DNA from: Oceanococcus sp. HetDA_MAG_MS8
GTDB taxonomy: Bacteria > Pseudomonadota > Gammaproteobacteria > Nevskiales > Oceanococcaceae
Reading direction: 5' to 3'
NCBI GenBank assembly: GCA_019192445.1
Contig: JAHCMK010000003.1
Location: 372,001 to 436,000 of the forward strand
Length of the DNA stretch: 64,000 bases
The stretch's first letter is position 1. Every line of letters starts with the position of its first letter. Position numbers and translations under genes: made by a program. The notes below the pieces were generated by a model, which searched no databases, was not told the origin of the DNA, and saw only the letters and a program-made list of their open reading frames with translations. This document shows, one piece after another, positions 1 to 8,400 of this stretch.

Positions 1-1805
1 TCTGCGTTGTAGGCGGCCTCAAGCAAGGCTTGGTCGGCAATGCCGGTGCGGCCCATCAGTAGATTTTCGCGCAGGCTGCCGTAGAGAAGCGTGGGCTGCT
101 GTGAAATGTAGCCGATGGCTTTACGGACCTGATCGGCCGCGAGCTGCTGGGTGTCAATACCATCTAGCCGCACTGAACCCTCTTGGGGTTGATAGAGGCC
201 CAGTATGAGCCGGAGCAAGGTGGATTTTCCTGAGCCAGCCCGGCCTAAAATCGCGACCTTCTCGCCTGGAGCAATCCGCAGGCTAATGTCGCGAACGGCA
301 TTACCATGGCTACGGGGGTACTGAAAGCTCACTTCCTTGAGTTCTATGGCTCCCTGCAAATTGGGCCGATTAATTGGCGCCTGAGCCGGCTCCGGAGGCC
401 CTTGCCCTAACAAGGGGTCAAGTCCTAGCAGCGCCGTTTTAGCATTGTGGTATTGAGTCATGAGCCCAGCGAGCTGTGCTAATGGCTGCATAGCTCTAGA
501 GGTCAGCATCATCGCGGCAATCAAACCGCCCATGGATAGCTGCTGAGACATAATGAGATACACACCCAGCACTACGATGCCCAAGGACGTGCACTGCTGC
601 ACGAACAGCGCGCCATGCATCACGCTACTACCCAACAGCTTGAGCTGCGTTTGGTTATGGGCCAGGTGTTGAGTGACTTGCTCCCAGCGGCGCTGAATAA
701 GGCCCTGTGCACCCTGACTTTTAATGTCTTCCAAGCCGACGAGGCTCTCGACCAGCGTGGCATTGCGCAAAGCCCCAGAACGGTGGCCTTCATCGGCGAG
801 ATAACGGAGGCTGGACTGGACCGACCAGGAGTGAATGACCAAGACCGTCGCGCCGATGATGAGTGGGATAGCCAGTGGCGGAGCAATCCAGGCCAATATG
901 GCGACGAATATCAGGGCAAAGGGTAGGTCGATGAGCGTCGTGATGCTCGCCGCGGTGACAAAATCTCGCACCACTTCAAAAGCCCGTAGATTGGCGGCAA
1001 AAGATCCGGTGGACTCGGGTCGGTCCTGCAGGCGCATGCCTAGAACGGCTTGCATGATGGTGGTGGATAGGTCGCGGTCAACGCGGTTCCCGGCTAAGTC
1101 CACAAAGTGCGCGCGGGCGCTGCGTAGGGCGAGTTCTGCGGCGAGTACGATGGCAAGCCCAGCGGCAAAGACCCACAGAGTTTCAACGGCTTCGTTAGGC
1201 ACGACGCGGTCGTACACGTTCATCACGAACAAGGGCATGGCCACCGCAAAACTGTTGATCATGAAGGCCGCAACCAGGGCGTCGCGATAGAGCTTGCGAT
1301 GTTGAAAGAGCGCCCCCCAGAACCAATGCCGACGCCGCTGGCTTTGCATTTGCGGGGCGCGATCATCATGTTCGAAGCGTGGCCTCAGCATCACCAAATG
1401 CCCCGAATAACGCTGGGCGAGCTGCTGCTCAGTCCACTCCTCCAGGCCCTGCTCAGGCACAAAGACACTGGCGGTCTGCGTGCTGGCATCCCTGCTTTCC
1501 AAGACCACAGCTGCTTGATTGTTGAGTAGCAGAATAGCCGAGCCTGGTGCTTGGCCAAGGGACGATAGTGGCTGAGCCAAAAGCTTGGCCTTAAAACCGG
1601 CGCGTGGCGCAGCGCGCAACAGTAAGCTGGGGGTAAGCTTGCCCTCGCGCAGCGGCAGACCCGTACAGACGGCATCTCTATTGAGCTCGCGGTGCTCGCG
1701 TAAAGAGACATGGGCCAAGCACTCCAGGAGTTGATCCACCTCCTGCGGGCCTGCATCGGCTACGGTGGTTGCGAGGGTGTCGTCGGCGGTGTTTGGCGTA
1801 GACAT
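1..1805 (-). CDS. lapB: type I secretion ABC transporter ATPase/permease, LapB family (partial)
   Basis: Inner-membrane ABC exporter of a type I secretion system, the class that exports large RTX adhesins. About 601 codons are present and the C-terminus is lost at the left edge. Residues 1-140 form a C39-like domain in which I see no catalytic Cys in the usual context, as in LapB-type exporters. Transmembrane segments follow at about 165-340, including the stretches LVAAFMINSFAVAMPLFVMN and LWVFAAGLAIVLAAEL. The nucleotide-binding domain starts near 480, with Walker A GRAGSGKST near 525 and the Q-loop region ISQQPTLLYGS. The ABC signature and Walker B lie beyond the edge. I chose the ATG at 1805 because the C39-like domain begins just after it, although the Shine-Dalgarno is poor. 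Its membrane-fusion and TolC partners are not in the window. The next two genes are c-di-GMP enzymes, which often control LapA-like adhesins. Confidence 0.9.
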   Translation of the reverse strand, partial: MSTPNTADDTLATTVADAGPQEVDQLLECLAHVSLREHRELNRDAVCTGLPLREGKLTPSLLLRAAPRAGFKAKLLAQPLSSLGQAPGSAILLLNNQAAVVLESRDASTQTASVFVPEQGLEEWTEQQLAQRYSGHLVMLRPRFEHDDRAPQMQSQRRRHWFWGALFQHRKLYRDALVAAFMINSFAVAMPLFVMNVYDRVVPNEAVETLWVFAAGLAIVLAAELALRSARAHFVDLAGNRVDRDLSTTIMQAVLGMRLQDRPESTGSFAANLRAFEVVRDFVTAASITTLIDLPFALIFVAILAWIAPPLAIPLIIGATVLVIHSWSVQSSLRYLADEGHRSGALRNATLVESLVGLEDIKSQGAQGLIQRRWEQVTQHLAHNQTQLKLLGSSVMHGALFVQQCTSLGIVVLGVYLIMSQQLSMGGLIAAMMLTSRAMQPLAQLAGLMTQYHNAKTALLGLDPLLGQGPPEPAQAPINRPNLQGAIELKEVSFQYPRSHGNAVRDISLRIAPGEKVAILGRAGSGKSTLLRLILGLYQPQEGSVRLDGIDTQQLAADQVRKAIGYISQQPTLLYGSLRENLLMGRTGIADQALLEAAYNA

Positions 1806-1981
1806 GACTAAGCTGCAGCGGCCTGGGGAAGGTGGGCGAAGCGAGCCCACAAGAGGATGGCGCTCGGATTACCGACGCCATGCAAGCTTCACTCCGCGGA
1901 ATTTCTCGTCATCTTCGGTCGTGGTGCCCAGTTCTTGCAGCCTACGAATATGACTCTGAATTATTCAATGGTCGCTATGTA

Positions 1982-2015
1982 TTGTGCTTTTGCACAAACG
2001 GAGCCAGGGTATAGT
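1982..2015 (+). promoter_or_regulatory. inverted repeat and -10-like box upstream of the response regulator
   Basis: A perfect inverted repeat TTGTGC-TTTT-GCACAA (1982-1997) is followed by a TATAGT box (2010-2015), about 42 bases before the ATG at 2057. The repeat covers the place where a -35 element would sit, which suggests an operator. The regulator is unknown and the assignment is inference from position only. Confidence 0.35.
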
Positions 2016-2056
2016 GTCCTCACGCTCCCCATGGTGACATCGTTGTGGAGAAACGC

Positions 2057-3046
2057 ATGATTCCTCATCCGCGCATCGCTTTGGTGGAAGACTCGCAGGC
2101 GGATCAAGTGCTGTTTTGCAAAATGCTCAGCCGGGCCGTGCCTAACGCTCAGGTGGAGGTGTTTTCCAGTGCTGATGCCTTTAAATCAGCTTTGCGGCCA
2201 GGCAGCTTCGATTGTGTGTTTTTAGACCATCGCTTACCTGACGGTACTGGGCTTGACGTGCTGCACGACCTGCGCTGCCAAGATGAGTTTGAAACCTTGC
2301 CTGCCATCATGTTGACCGGCTGGGGGAATGAGGCAACAGCCGTTCAAGCCATGAAATGGGGAGCGTCGGATTATTTGCCGAAGGGTCAGGTCGATGCCAA
2401 AACTTTGACATCCGCGATGGATGCAGCCTTTAGCGCTGCAGCCCGCGCGGAGCGTAAACGCGACAACGACCGGCGGTTGAAAGAACAAATCTTCACGGAT
2501 GATTTAACGGGTGTTTTTAACCGACGGGCATTTGATGAGGCCATTGTGGCCTTAGATCAGGGCCAGTCTCGTCCAGCTTTGGCCTTGGCTTACTTAGATT
2601 TGAATGAGTTTAAGGAGGTCAACGATATCCATGGTCATGCCGCCGGTGACGAGGTGTTACGCCAAATCGCCAGTCGCTTGCAAAGCCGGCTGCGCAGCAG
2701 CGATAGCGTTTATCGGCTGGGCGGGGATGAATTTGTGGTTGTGCTCTCGCCACCGCCTCGCGGGCAAGACCTGGATGCATTAGTGAGTGGACTCCATCAG
2801 GCCCTGAAACAGCCTATCCGTGATGCCGACGGCAAGGTGTTACTGCAGGCTGGTGGAAGTTTGGGTGTGGCCGGGCGTGGCGAAGGTGGAGAGCCCATGA
2901 CCTCGCTAGTGGAGCGGGCAGACCGGGCCATGTATAGAGCCAAACGCAACCAAGGCGGCCGCGATATTGATTGCCCGGAGCTGGATTGTGTCAATAGTCA
3001 TTCCGGTGATGGCTGCACAATGCGACCCAAGGTTGAGAATTTCTAG
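2057..3046 (+). CDS. response regulator with GGDEF diguanylate cyclase domain
   Basis: Cytoplasmic two-component output protein predicted to make c-di-GMP. The receiver domain spans residues 1-120, with an acidic ED pair at 11-12, phospho-acceptor D57 in VFLDHRLPDG and the conserved Lys in YLPKG. A helical linker follows, then a GGDEF domain at 145-310 with intact GGDEF at 222-226. An RxxD inhibitory site (RSSD) lies five residues before it, so product feedback is likely. An upstream GTG at 2045 is in frame, but the ATG at 2057 has GGAG six bases before it and is the better start. No histidine kinase is adjacent. The convergent neighbour is a phosphodiesterase, so the pair could set opposite c-di-GMP inputs. 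Confidence 0.9.
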   Translation: MIPHPRIALVEDSQADQVLFCKMLSRAVPNAQVEVFSSADAFKSALRPGSFDCVFLDHRLPDGTGLDVLHDLRCQDEFETLPAIMLTGWGNEATAVQAMKWGASDYLPKGQVDAKTLTSAMDAAFSAAARAERKRDNDRRLKEQIFTDDLTGVFNRRAFDEAIVALDQGQSRPALALAYLDLNEFKEVNDIHGHAAGDEVLRQIASRLQSRLRSSDSVYRLGGDEFVVVLSPPPRGQDLDALVSGLHQALKQPIRDADGKVLLQAGGSLGVAGRGEGGEPMTSLVERADRAMYRAKRNQGGRDIDCPELDCVNSHSGDGCTMRPKVENF

Positions 3047-3073
3047 GGTGCGCTCGCCCCGAACCGCAATAAC

Positions 3074-4567
3074 TTAATGCGTTCTTTGACTGGCAACTGA
3101 GCCCAGACCAACACTCACTCCCTCTCCGTTTTGGCTCAGCAGAATTCCACTTGGGGGAATGTTCTTCATGAAGTCGTCGGCGCGTACCGCGCGACCGTAA
3201 AGATAGCCTTGGCCCAAGTCGCAAGCATGGTCGCTGAGAAAGCGGCTTTGTCCATCTTCTTCGATGCCCTCGGCCACCACGCTGAGGCCCAGAGTATGTG
3301 CCAGAACAATAATGGCACTGGTGAGGTCAGCATCGTGTTGGTTGTGTTCCAAATGCTGAATGAAACTGCGGTCAATTTTCAGCTTATCTACGGGATAGTT
3401 CAGTAGGTAAGACAAGCTGCAATAGCCGGTGCCGAAGTCATCGATGGCCACGTGAACGCCCATCATGCGTAGGGCCTTCAGGGTGTCGCGCGCATGGTCT
3501 GGATTTTCTAGCAGCAAGTTTTCCGTGATCTCGAGCTCGAGGGCGCTGGCCGGCAATGCCGTTTGCCGGAGTGCTTGCTGGACTTCAGCCACCATGTCCA
3601 TGTGCTGGAACTGTAGGGCTGACACGTTGACCGACATCACAAACTGCTCACCGAGCTTCGCACGCATTCGCCGCGCGTCTAGGCAGGCCTGATGCAGCAC
3701 CCAAGGGCCAAGCTTGGCCATTAGCCCACAAGACTCGGCGAGTGGAATGAAGACACTGGGCGGAACCTCTCCCAGCTGGGGGTTATGCCAGCGCAGTAAA
3801 GCTTCGCAGCCGCAGAGGCGGCCGGTTTTGAGATCGATCTGGGGCTGGTAGCTCAGCCACAGCTCTTCCTTAAGCAAAGCCTCGCGGAGGGCGGCTTCAA
3901 TATGGAGCGCATCCCGTTCGGCCAAGGCTGTTCCGGGCTGCGCTTGGGTTCGCCGACGCCAGGACTGCGCCTTGGATTGCTGCATGGCCAGAGCCGCTTG
4001 ATGCAGGAGCTCATCCACGGTGCGCGCCCTGGTCGGGTAGCTGCTAGCCCCGAGGCTGGCTCCAAGAATGATGGTTTCTCCGGCAACCTCAAAGGGTTGC
4101 TGCAGCACAAGGCTCAAGTCCTCCAAAGCCGCGGCCATGCCGGTGTCATGGTCTTGCGGAGTAGAGCGCAGAAGAATCGCAAAGTCATCTGAGCCCAAAC
4201 GCCCTACACAATGCGGCTGAGGATATTTCTGGAGCAGGCGCTGGGCAAGGCTGCAGAGCAGAGCATCGCCGCCCTGCTGCCCCAAGCTATTGTTGATGCG
4301 TTGAAAGCGGTCCAAGTCCAAAATCAGCAGGACGACCTCAGTCTGGTCCGGCTGATATTCGCTCACCGCTTGGCGAAGCTGGGCAAGAAAGTCTTGGCGA
4401 TTCGCCAGGCCTGTCAGCGGGTCCAGACTCGAACCGATGGGCTGCGGCTCAATGGCAGTGTGGTGACGCTTTTGGCTGCCCCGCTCAGGCAGCCTGCGGC
4501 GGCCGAAAAGCAGCCCCAAACCCATTCCACCGAGCATGGCGCTCAGCAACCAGCCTAAACCGGTCAT
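3074..4567 (-). CDS. membrane-anchored GGDEF-EAL c-di-GMP phosphodiesterase
   Basis: Predicted c-di-GMP hydrolase of 497 residues. One N-terminal membrane helix lies at residues 4-22 and carries no obvious sensor domain. The GGDEF domain (about 45-205) is degenerate, with GSDDF at 125-129, so cyclase activity is unlikely and it may only bind GTP. The EAL domain (about 220-480) keeps EALLR at 255-259, EITEN, DDFGTGY at 376-382, K397 and VAEGIE, all expected of an active phosphodiesterase. An in-frame ATG at 4657 would add 30 residues of unlikely sequence; I prefer the ATG at 4567, which begins just before the membrane helix. It lies downstream of the crotonase on the same strand and converges on the diguanylate cyclase. 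Confidence 0.88.
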   Translation of the reverse strand: MTGLGWLLSAMLGGMGLGLLFGRRRLPERGSQKRHHTAIEPQPIGSSLDPLTGLANRQDFLAQLRQAVSEYQPDQTEVVLLILDLDRFQRINNSLGQQGGDALLCSLAQRLLQKYPQPHCVGRLGSDDFAILLRSTPQDHDTGMAAALEDLSLVLQQPFEVAGETIILGASLGASSYPTRARTVDELLHQAALAMQQSKAQSWRRRTQAQPGTALAERDALHIEAALREALLKEELWLSYQPQIDLKTGRLCGCEALLRWHNPQLGEVPPSVFIPLAESCGLMAKLGPWVLHQACLDARRMRAKLGEQFVMSVNVSALQFQHMDMVAEVQQALRQTALPASALELEITENLLLENPDHARDTLKALRMMGVHVAIDDFGTGYCSLSYLLNYPVDKLKIDRSFIQHLEHNQHDADLTSAIIVLAHTLGLSVVAEGIEEDGQSRFLSDHACDLGQGYLYGRAVRADDFMKNIPPSGILLSQNGEGVSVGLGSVASQRTH

Positions 4568-4708
4568 GGTTGCTGTCTGCCCTTGGCTCTGTGCTCGCCC
4601 CGCGCATGAAAGAGCAGCGCCTTGAAGGATGCTGCGGCGATGCCGGGCTGGAGCCATGCTAAAAACGTCTGCATGGCTATGCCCAGCAAGCTTTGTTCCG
4701 CTAGCCCC

Positions 4709-5521
4709 TCACTTTAGAGTGAGTTGGGGGGGATCGAAGTCACCATGGCGCCCCTGGCCTTCTTTAAAGCGTGTTGCGCCTGCGAGGGTTTCTCCGGAAC
4801 CTAGCGTATTCAGGCCATACTCAAACTCTTGGCGCATGGCCTGTTCCTCGTTCAAGGACCATTGCTGGCGAGCACTGCGTAGGTCGCCACGTAAGCAGGT
4901 TTGGGGAAAGGCCATGAGCTGCTCAGCGAGCTCCATGGCCGTGTCGAAGCTCTGGCCTGCAGCGCAGCGACGGTTGACCAAGCCCATTTGGCTCGCCTCC
5001 TCTATGGCCACGGGGCGGCCCGTTAGGATCATGTCTAGGGCTCGACTTTGGCCAATCAGTCTGGGTAGGCGAACGCTACCACCGTCGATGAGTGGTACCC
5101 CAAAGCGGCGGCAGAACACCCCAAAGATGGCGCTGTCATCGGCAACGCGTAGGTCACACCAGCAGGCCAGCTCCAAACCACCGGCAACGCAATAACCGCT
5201 GATGGCCGCGATGACTGGCTTAGCGCATTGCATCCGGGTCGGCCCCATGGGGCCGGGGCCATCACGGTCAATTCTGTTGGCCAATTCAGGCTTGCCGCTG
5301 GCAACGGCTTTGAGATCCGCCCCTGCACAAAAGTGACCTCCGGCCCCATGCAGGATGGCGACATCCAGCTCAGGGTCTTGGTCGAAATCAGTAAATGCGT
5401 CCAGGAGGGCGTCAGCTGTAGGTCGATTGACGCAGTTACGCACTTGCGGTCGTTGAATACGAACTTCGAGAACCCGACCGTGTCGGACGCAAACGACGAG
5501 AGGGTCGGCTGGCTTGGTCAT
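4709..5521 (-). CDS. crotonase (enoyl-CoA hydratase/isomerase) family protein
   Basis: Soluble CoA-ester enzyme of 270 residues, the usual length for crotonases. The CoA and oxyanion-hole motif HFCAGADLK is at about 63-71, and the second oxyanion segment SGYCVAGGLELAC at 108-120. E117 matches the first catalytic Glu of enoyl-CoA hydratase. The position of the second catalytic Glu is C137 (FGVFCRRFGVPLIDGG), so classical hydratase chemistry is doubtful. This variant forms a recognisable subgroup with the FCRRxGVPLIDGG signature, and its true reaction is unknown to me. It is divergent from the AidB-like acyl-CoA dehydrogenase across 50 bases, suggesting shared control and an acyl-CoA breakdown role. 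Confidence 0.85.
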   Translation of the reverse strand: MTKPADPLVVCVRHGRVLEVRIQRPQVRNCVNRPTADALLDAFTDFDQDPELDVAILHGAGGHFCAGADLKAVASGKPELANRIDRDGPGPMGPTRMQCAKPVIAAISGYCVAGGLELACWCDLRVADDSAIFGVFCRRFGVPLIDGGSVRLPRLIGQSRALDMILTGRPVAIEEASQMGLVNRRCAAGQSFDTAMELAEQLMAFPQTCLRGDLRSARQQWSLNEEQAMRQEFEYGLNTLGSGETLAGATRFKEGQGRHGDFDPPQLTLK

Positions 5522-5571
5522 TACTTAAAATTGTGAATGCGAAGTACTAATGTAATAAACTGCAAGCTGGA

Positions 5572-7284
5572 ATGCAGTACATCCCAAGCAAAATGACAGC
5601 ACAAAACCCACCGCTAGCCGGAGCCGGCGAAACCCATCCTCTGTTCAACGTGGGTACCGAGCTGACTGATTGGAACGTTTTTGATTCCGACGCCGCCATG
5701 GTGGACGGATTGGAGCGCGAAGGAGCCGGCTGGGCGCAAAACCAAGTGCGCGCGCATGGCGAGTGTTTGGGCGAATCTCAGGTTTTGGAATGGGGGCATC
5801 TGGCGAACCGTTACCCACCCGAGCTCGATACGCATGACCGCTTCGGGCGGCGCGTAGATGCCGTGCGCTACCACCCCGCCTATCACGAGCTCATGCGCCT
5901 AGCGCTGGAGAATGGCCTGCATAGCCAGCCTTGGCTGCAGCCACGGCCCGGAGCGCATGTGGCCCGTGCGGCCATGGTGAGTATGCAGGCGCAGGTTGAA
6001 GCCGGCCATGGCTGTCCTGTGACTATGACTTTTGCCAGCGTGCCCACCTTGCAAATGCAGCCCGAGGTGGCTGGGCTTTTTTTGGACAAGGTGCTCACTC
6101 CCGGCTACCAGCCTGACAATGTGCCCTATACCCAAAAGCGGGCCTTGACCGTAGGCATGGGCATGACCGAAAAGCAAGGCGGCTCGGATGTGCGAGCCAA
6201 CACCACCGTGGCTCAGCCCACGGGGGCTGCTGGACCTGGGCAGCTCTACAGCATTACTGGGCATAAATGGTTTTTGTCGGCGCCGATGTGTGATGTGTTT
6301 TTGGTATTAGCCCAGGCGCCCGGTGGTTTGAGCTGTTTTGCCTTGCCGCGATGGCTGCCCGATGGCAGCAAAAACGCCATGCAGGTCGTGCGCTTGAAGG
6401 ACAAGATGGGCAATCGCTCCAATGCCTCCAGCGAGGTTGAATTTCGCGGTGCCCAGGCCTGGCTGATTGGCGAGGAGGGGCGCGGTGTTCCAGCAATTAT
6501 TGAAATGGTGGGCCTCACTCGTTTCGATTGCATGCTGGGCTCAGCGGGCCAGATGCGGATGGGCGTGGCTCAGGCCATTCATCATTGCCAGCAGCGCTCG
6601 GCTTTTGGAGCCCTGCTCACCGAGCAGCCGTTGATGCAAAACGTGCTGGCTGATCTCGCTTTGGAGTATGAGGCTGCGCTGGCCATGAGCTTGCGCTTGG
6701 GAAGGGCCTTGGATGCCCGCCAAGCGGGAGACGAGCAGGAGACCAAGCTGTTCCGTTTAGCGACGGCGGTTGGTAAATATTGGGTGTGTAAACGCGGGCC
6801 GCAGCATGCCTACGAAATCATGGAATGCATCGGTGGCAGCGGTGTGATGGAGAACTCTATTTTCCCACGCCTATTCCGCGAGTCGGTGATCAACCCCATC
6901 TGGGAGGGCAGCGGCAATGTGCAGTGCTTGGATGTATTACGAGCGCTGGCCAAGGATCCGCAGGTCCTCGAGGTATTTCGGCAAGAGCTGCAGCGCGCAC
7001 GCGGCGCACATGCCGCACTGGATACCCATCTGCAACACTTAGATCGCCATTGGGTGAGCCTTGCACAGGCGGACAGCCATAGCCTGCAATGGCAAGCGCG
7101 TAGCTTGGTCGAGGACATGGCCTTGGGCCTACAAGCCGCTTTACTGCAGCAGTCGGCGCCCAATGCCATTGCCGATGCTTTCTGTGAAGCGCGCCTGGGC
7201 GATGCCCGCCGCATGCAATATGGCGCGCTGCCTCAGGGGGCTGCTGTAGAGCTGCTGCTGCAGCGGCACGATCCCAGCCATTAG
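5572..7284 (+). CDS. acyl-CoA dehydrogenase, AidB-like
   Basis: FAD-dependent dehydrogenase of 570 residues in the AidB branch, slightly longer than E. coli AidB. Family marks are the N-terminal segment before PPELDTHDRFGRR, the flavin and substrate motif GMGMTEKQGGSDVRANT near 190-206, the middle-domain motif ITGHKWFLSAPMCD, and the C-terminal signature ECIGGSGVMEN followed by NPIWEGSGNVQCLDVLRAL. AidB of E. coli belongs to the alkylation response, but many proteobacterial members are uncharacterised, so the substrate is open. The second in-frame ATG at 5593 is an alternative start; neither has a clear ribosome site. The divergent crotonase neighbour supports an acyl-CoA role. Confidence 0.88.
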   Translation: MQYIPSKMTAQNPPLAGAGETHPLFNVGTELTDWNVFDSDAAMVDGLEREGAGWAQNQVRAHGECLGESQVLEWGHLANRYPPELDTHDRFGRRVDAVRYHPAYHELMRLALENGLHSQPWLQPRPGAHVARAAMVSMQAQVEAGHGCPVTMTFASVPTLQMQPEVAGLFLDKVLTPGYQPDNVPYTQKRALTVGMGMTEKQGGSDVRANTTVAQPTGAAGPGQLYSITGHKWFLSAPMCDVFLVLAQAPGGLSCFALPRWLPDGSKNAMQVVRLKDKMGNRSNASSEVEFRGAQAWLIGEEGRGVPAIIEMVGLTRFDCMLGSAGQMRMGVAQAIHHCQQRSAFGALLTEQPLMQNVLADLALEYEAALAMSLRLGRALDARQAGDEQETKLFRLATAVGKYWVCKRGPQHAYEIMECIGGSGVMENSIFPRLFRESVINPIWEGSGNVQCLDVLRALAKDPQVLEVFRQELQRARGAHAALDTHLQHLDRHWVSLAQADSHSLQWQARSLVEDMALGLQAALLQQSAPNAIADAFCEARLGDARRMQYGALPQGAAVELLLQRHDPSH

Positions 7285-7316
7285 GCGCCAAGGTGGCTCC
7301 TGAACTCAGGGGCGAC

Positions 7317-8153
7317 TTATGGTTTGCTTTGCGGTGGCTGCAATTGTTCCTGTAAGCGCTGCAGACGTTGTTGCATCTGGTCCATTTGCTCGCTCAACGC
7401 GGCAAGGTCGGCGTGAAGTTGTTGCTGGTCGGCGCGCCTGGCGGTGTTCAGGTGCGCCTCGGTGCGCGCCAGCTGCTGCTCTTCGATGCTTTGCATTGCA
7501 TCCACCATGATGGCGATGAACAGGTTCAAGACAGTAAATGTGGAGACCAAAATGAAGGGGATGAAAAAGGCCCACGCCCAGGGATGCGTTTGCATCACGG
7601 GCCTGGCAATCCCCATTGACCAGCTCTCCAGGGTCATCACCTGAAACAAGCTATACATGGAAGCGCCCAGGCTACCAAACCATTGGGGGTGGCTATGCCC
7701 GAACAGGCTGGTGGCGATGATGGCAAATACATAGAACACCAGTAGCAGCAATCCGGCAATGGAAACGATGCCGGGAATCGCATGCAGCAGCGCTTCGACG
7801 ATGTAGCGCAGTTTGGGCACCATTCGTACCAAGCGCAGTAAACGCAGCACGCGCAGTACAGCAATGGGGCCACTTGCGGGTACCCACGCTATGGCAACAA
7901 CAATGAAATCGAAGACATTCCATGGGTCGGACCAAAACCGACGTCCTAGTGCGAGCAGCTTGACGCTGATCTCCGCGCTAAACAGAAGCAGAATGATCAA
8001 GTCGATGGGGCGCACCCAGACGCCAATGTCTGCCATTAACTGTGGCGCTGTGCCCAGGCCCAAGGTCAGGGCATTGAGCAAAATCAGGCCGACGATGCCT
8101 GTTTGAATACCCGGCGATTCCACCCAGGTGTGTAACCGTTTGCGCCAATCCAT
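7317..8153 (-). CDS. bacterial voltage-gated sodium channel (NaChBac/BacNav family)
   Basis: Single-domain, six-helix ion channel of 278 residues that forms tetramers in the inner membrane. S1 is at about 17-36 and S2 at 50-68 with an acidic residue in FSAEIS. S3 holds NVFDFIVVAIAW (79-90). S4 carries arginines every third residue at 101, 104, 107 and 110. S5 is followed by the pore with selectivity filter TLESWS at 174-179, the sodium-type filter of BacNav channels, and S6 is VLNLFIAIMVDAM. Residues about 222-275 are charged and Gln-rich and fit the family's C-terminal coiled coil. The ATG at 8153 has GGAGG five bases upstream. Likely roles are sodium entry linked to pH balance or motility. 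Confidence 0.92.
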   Translation of the reverse strand: MDWRKRLHTWVESPGIQTGIVGLILLNALTLGLGTAPQLMADIGVWVRPIDLIILLLFSAEISVKLLALGRRFWSDPWNVFDFIVVAIAWVPASGPIAVLRVLRLLRLVRMVPKLRYIVEALLHAIPGIVSIAGLLLLVFYVFAIIATSLFGHSHPQWFGSLGASMYSLFQVMTLESWSMGIARPVMQTHPWAWAFFIPFILVSTFTVLNLFIAIMVDAMQSIEEQQLARTEAHLNTARRADQQQLHADLAALSEQMDQMQQRLQRLQEQLQPPQSKP

Positions 8154-8400
8154 CCCATCCTCCACGCGTGGTCTGATTAATGACAAAGCCATCACCCCGG
8201 CGCCAAACCTTCGGCATGGCCGCCGGCGCGGCATTGTACGTGCTCAGACAGCGACATCGATGACCATGTTGCATTGCGACAGAAGCCGGAAGCGGGCACT
8301 CTTGGCGCGGGACCACACGGGAAATTCGACGTTGTCAGCACCACGCCGACGCTTTCGTTCCTATCTCACTCCTTTGCTCACGCGGGGGAGCGGGCCATTG

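Noticed and set aside
835-1290. Forward-strand frame of 151 codons
   Set aside because: It lies opposite the LapB-type transporter, whose reverse-strand protein has clear motifs; the forward product has no family features.
4629-5195. Forward-strand frame of 188 codons
   Set aside because: It is antisense to the crotonase gene and is low-complexity Ser/Arg-rich sequence typical of an antisense shadow.
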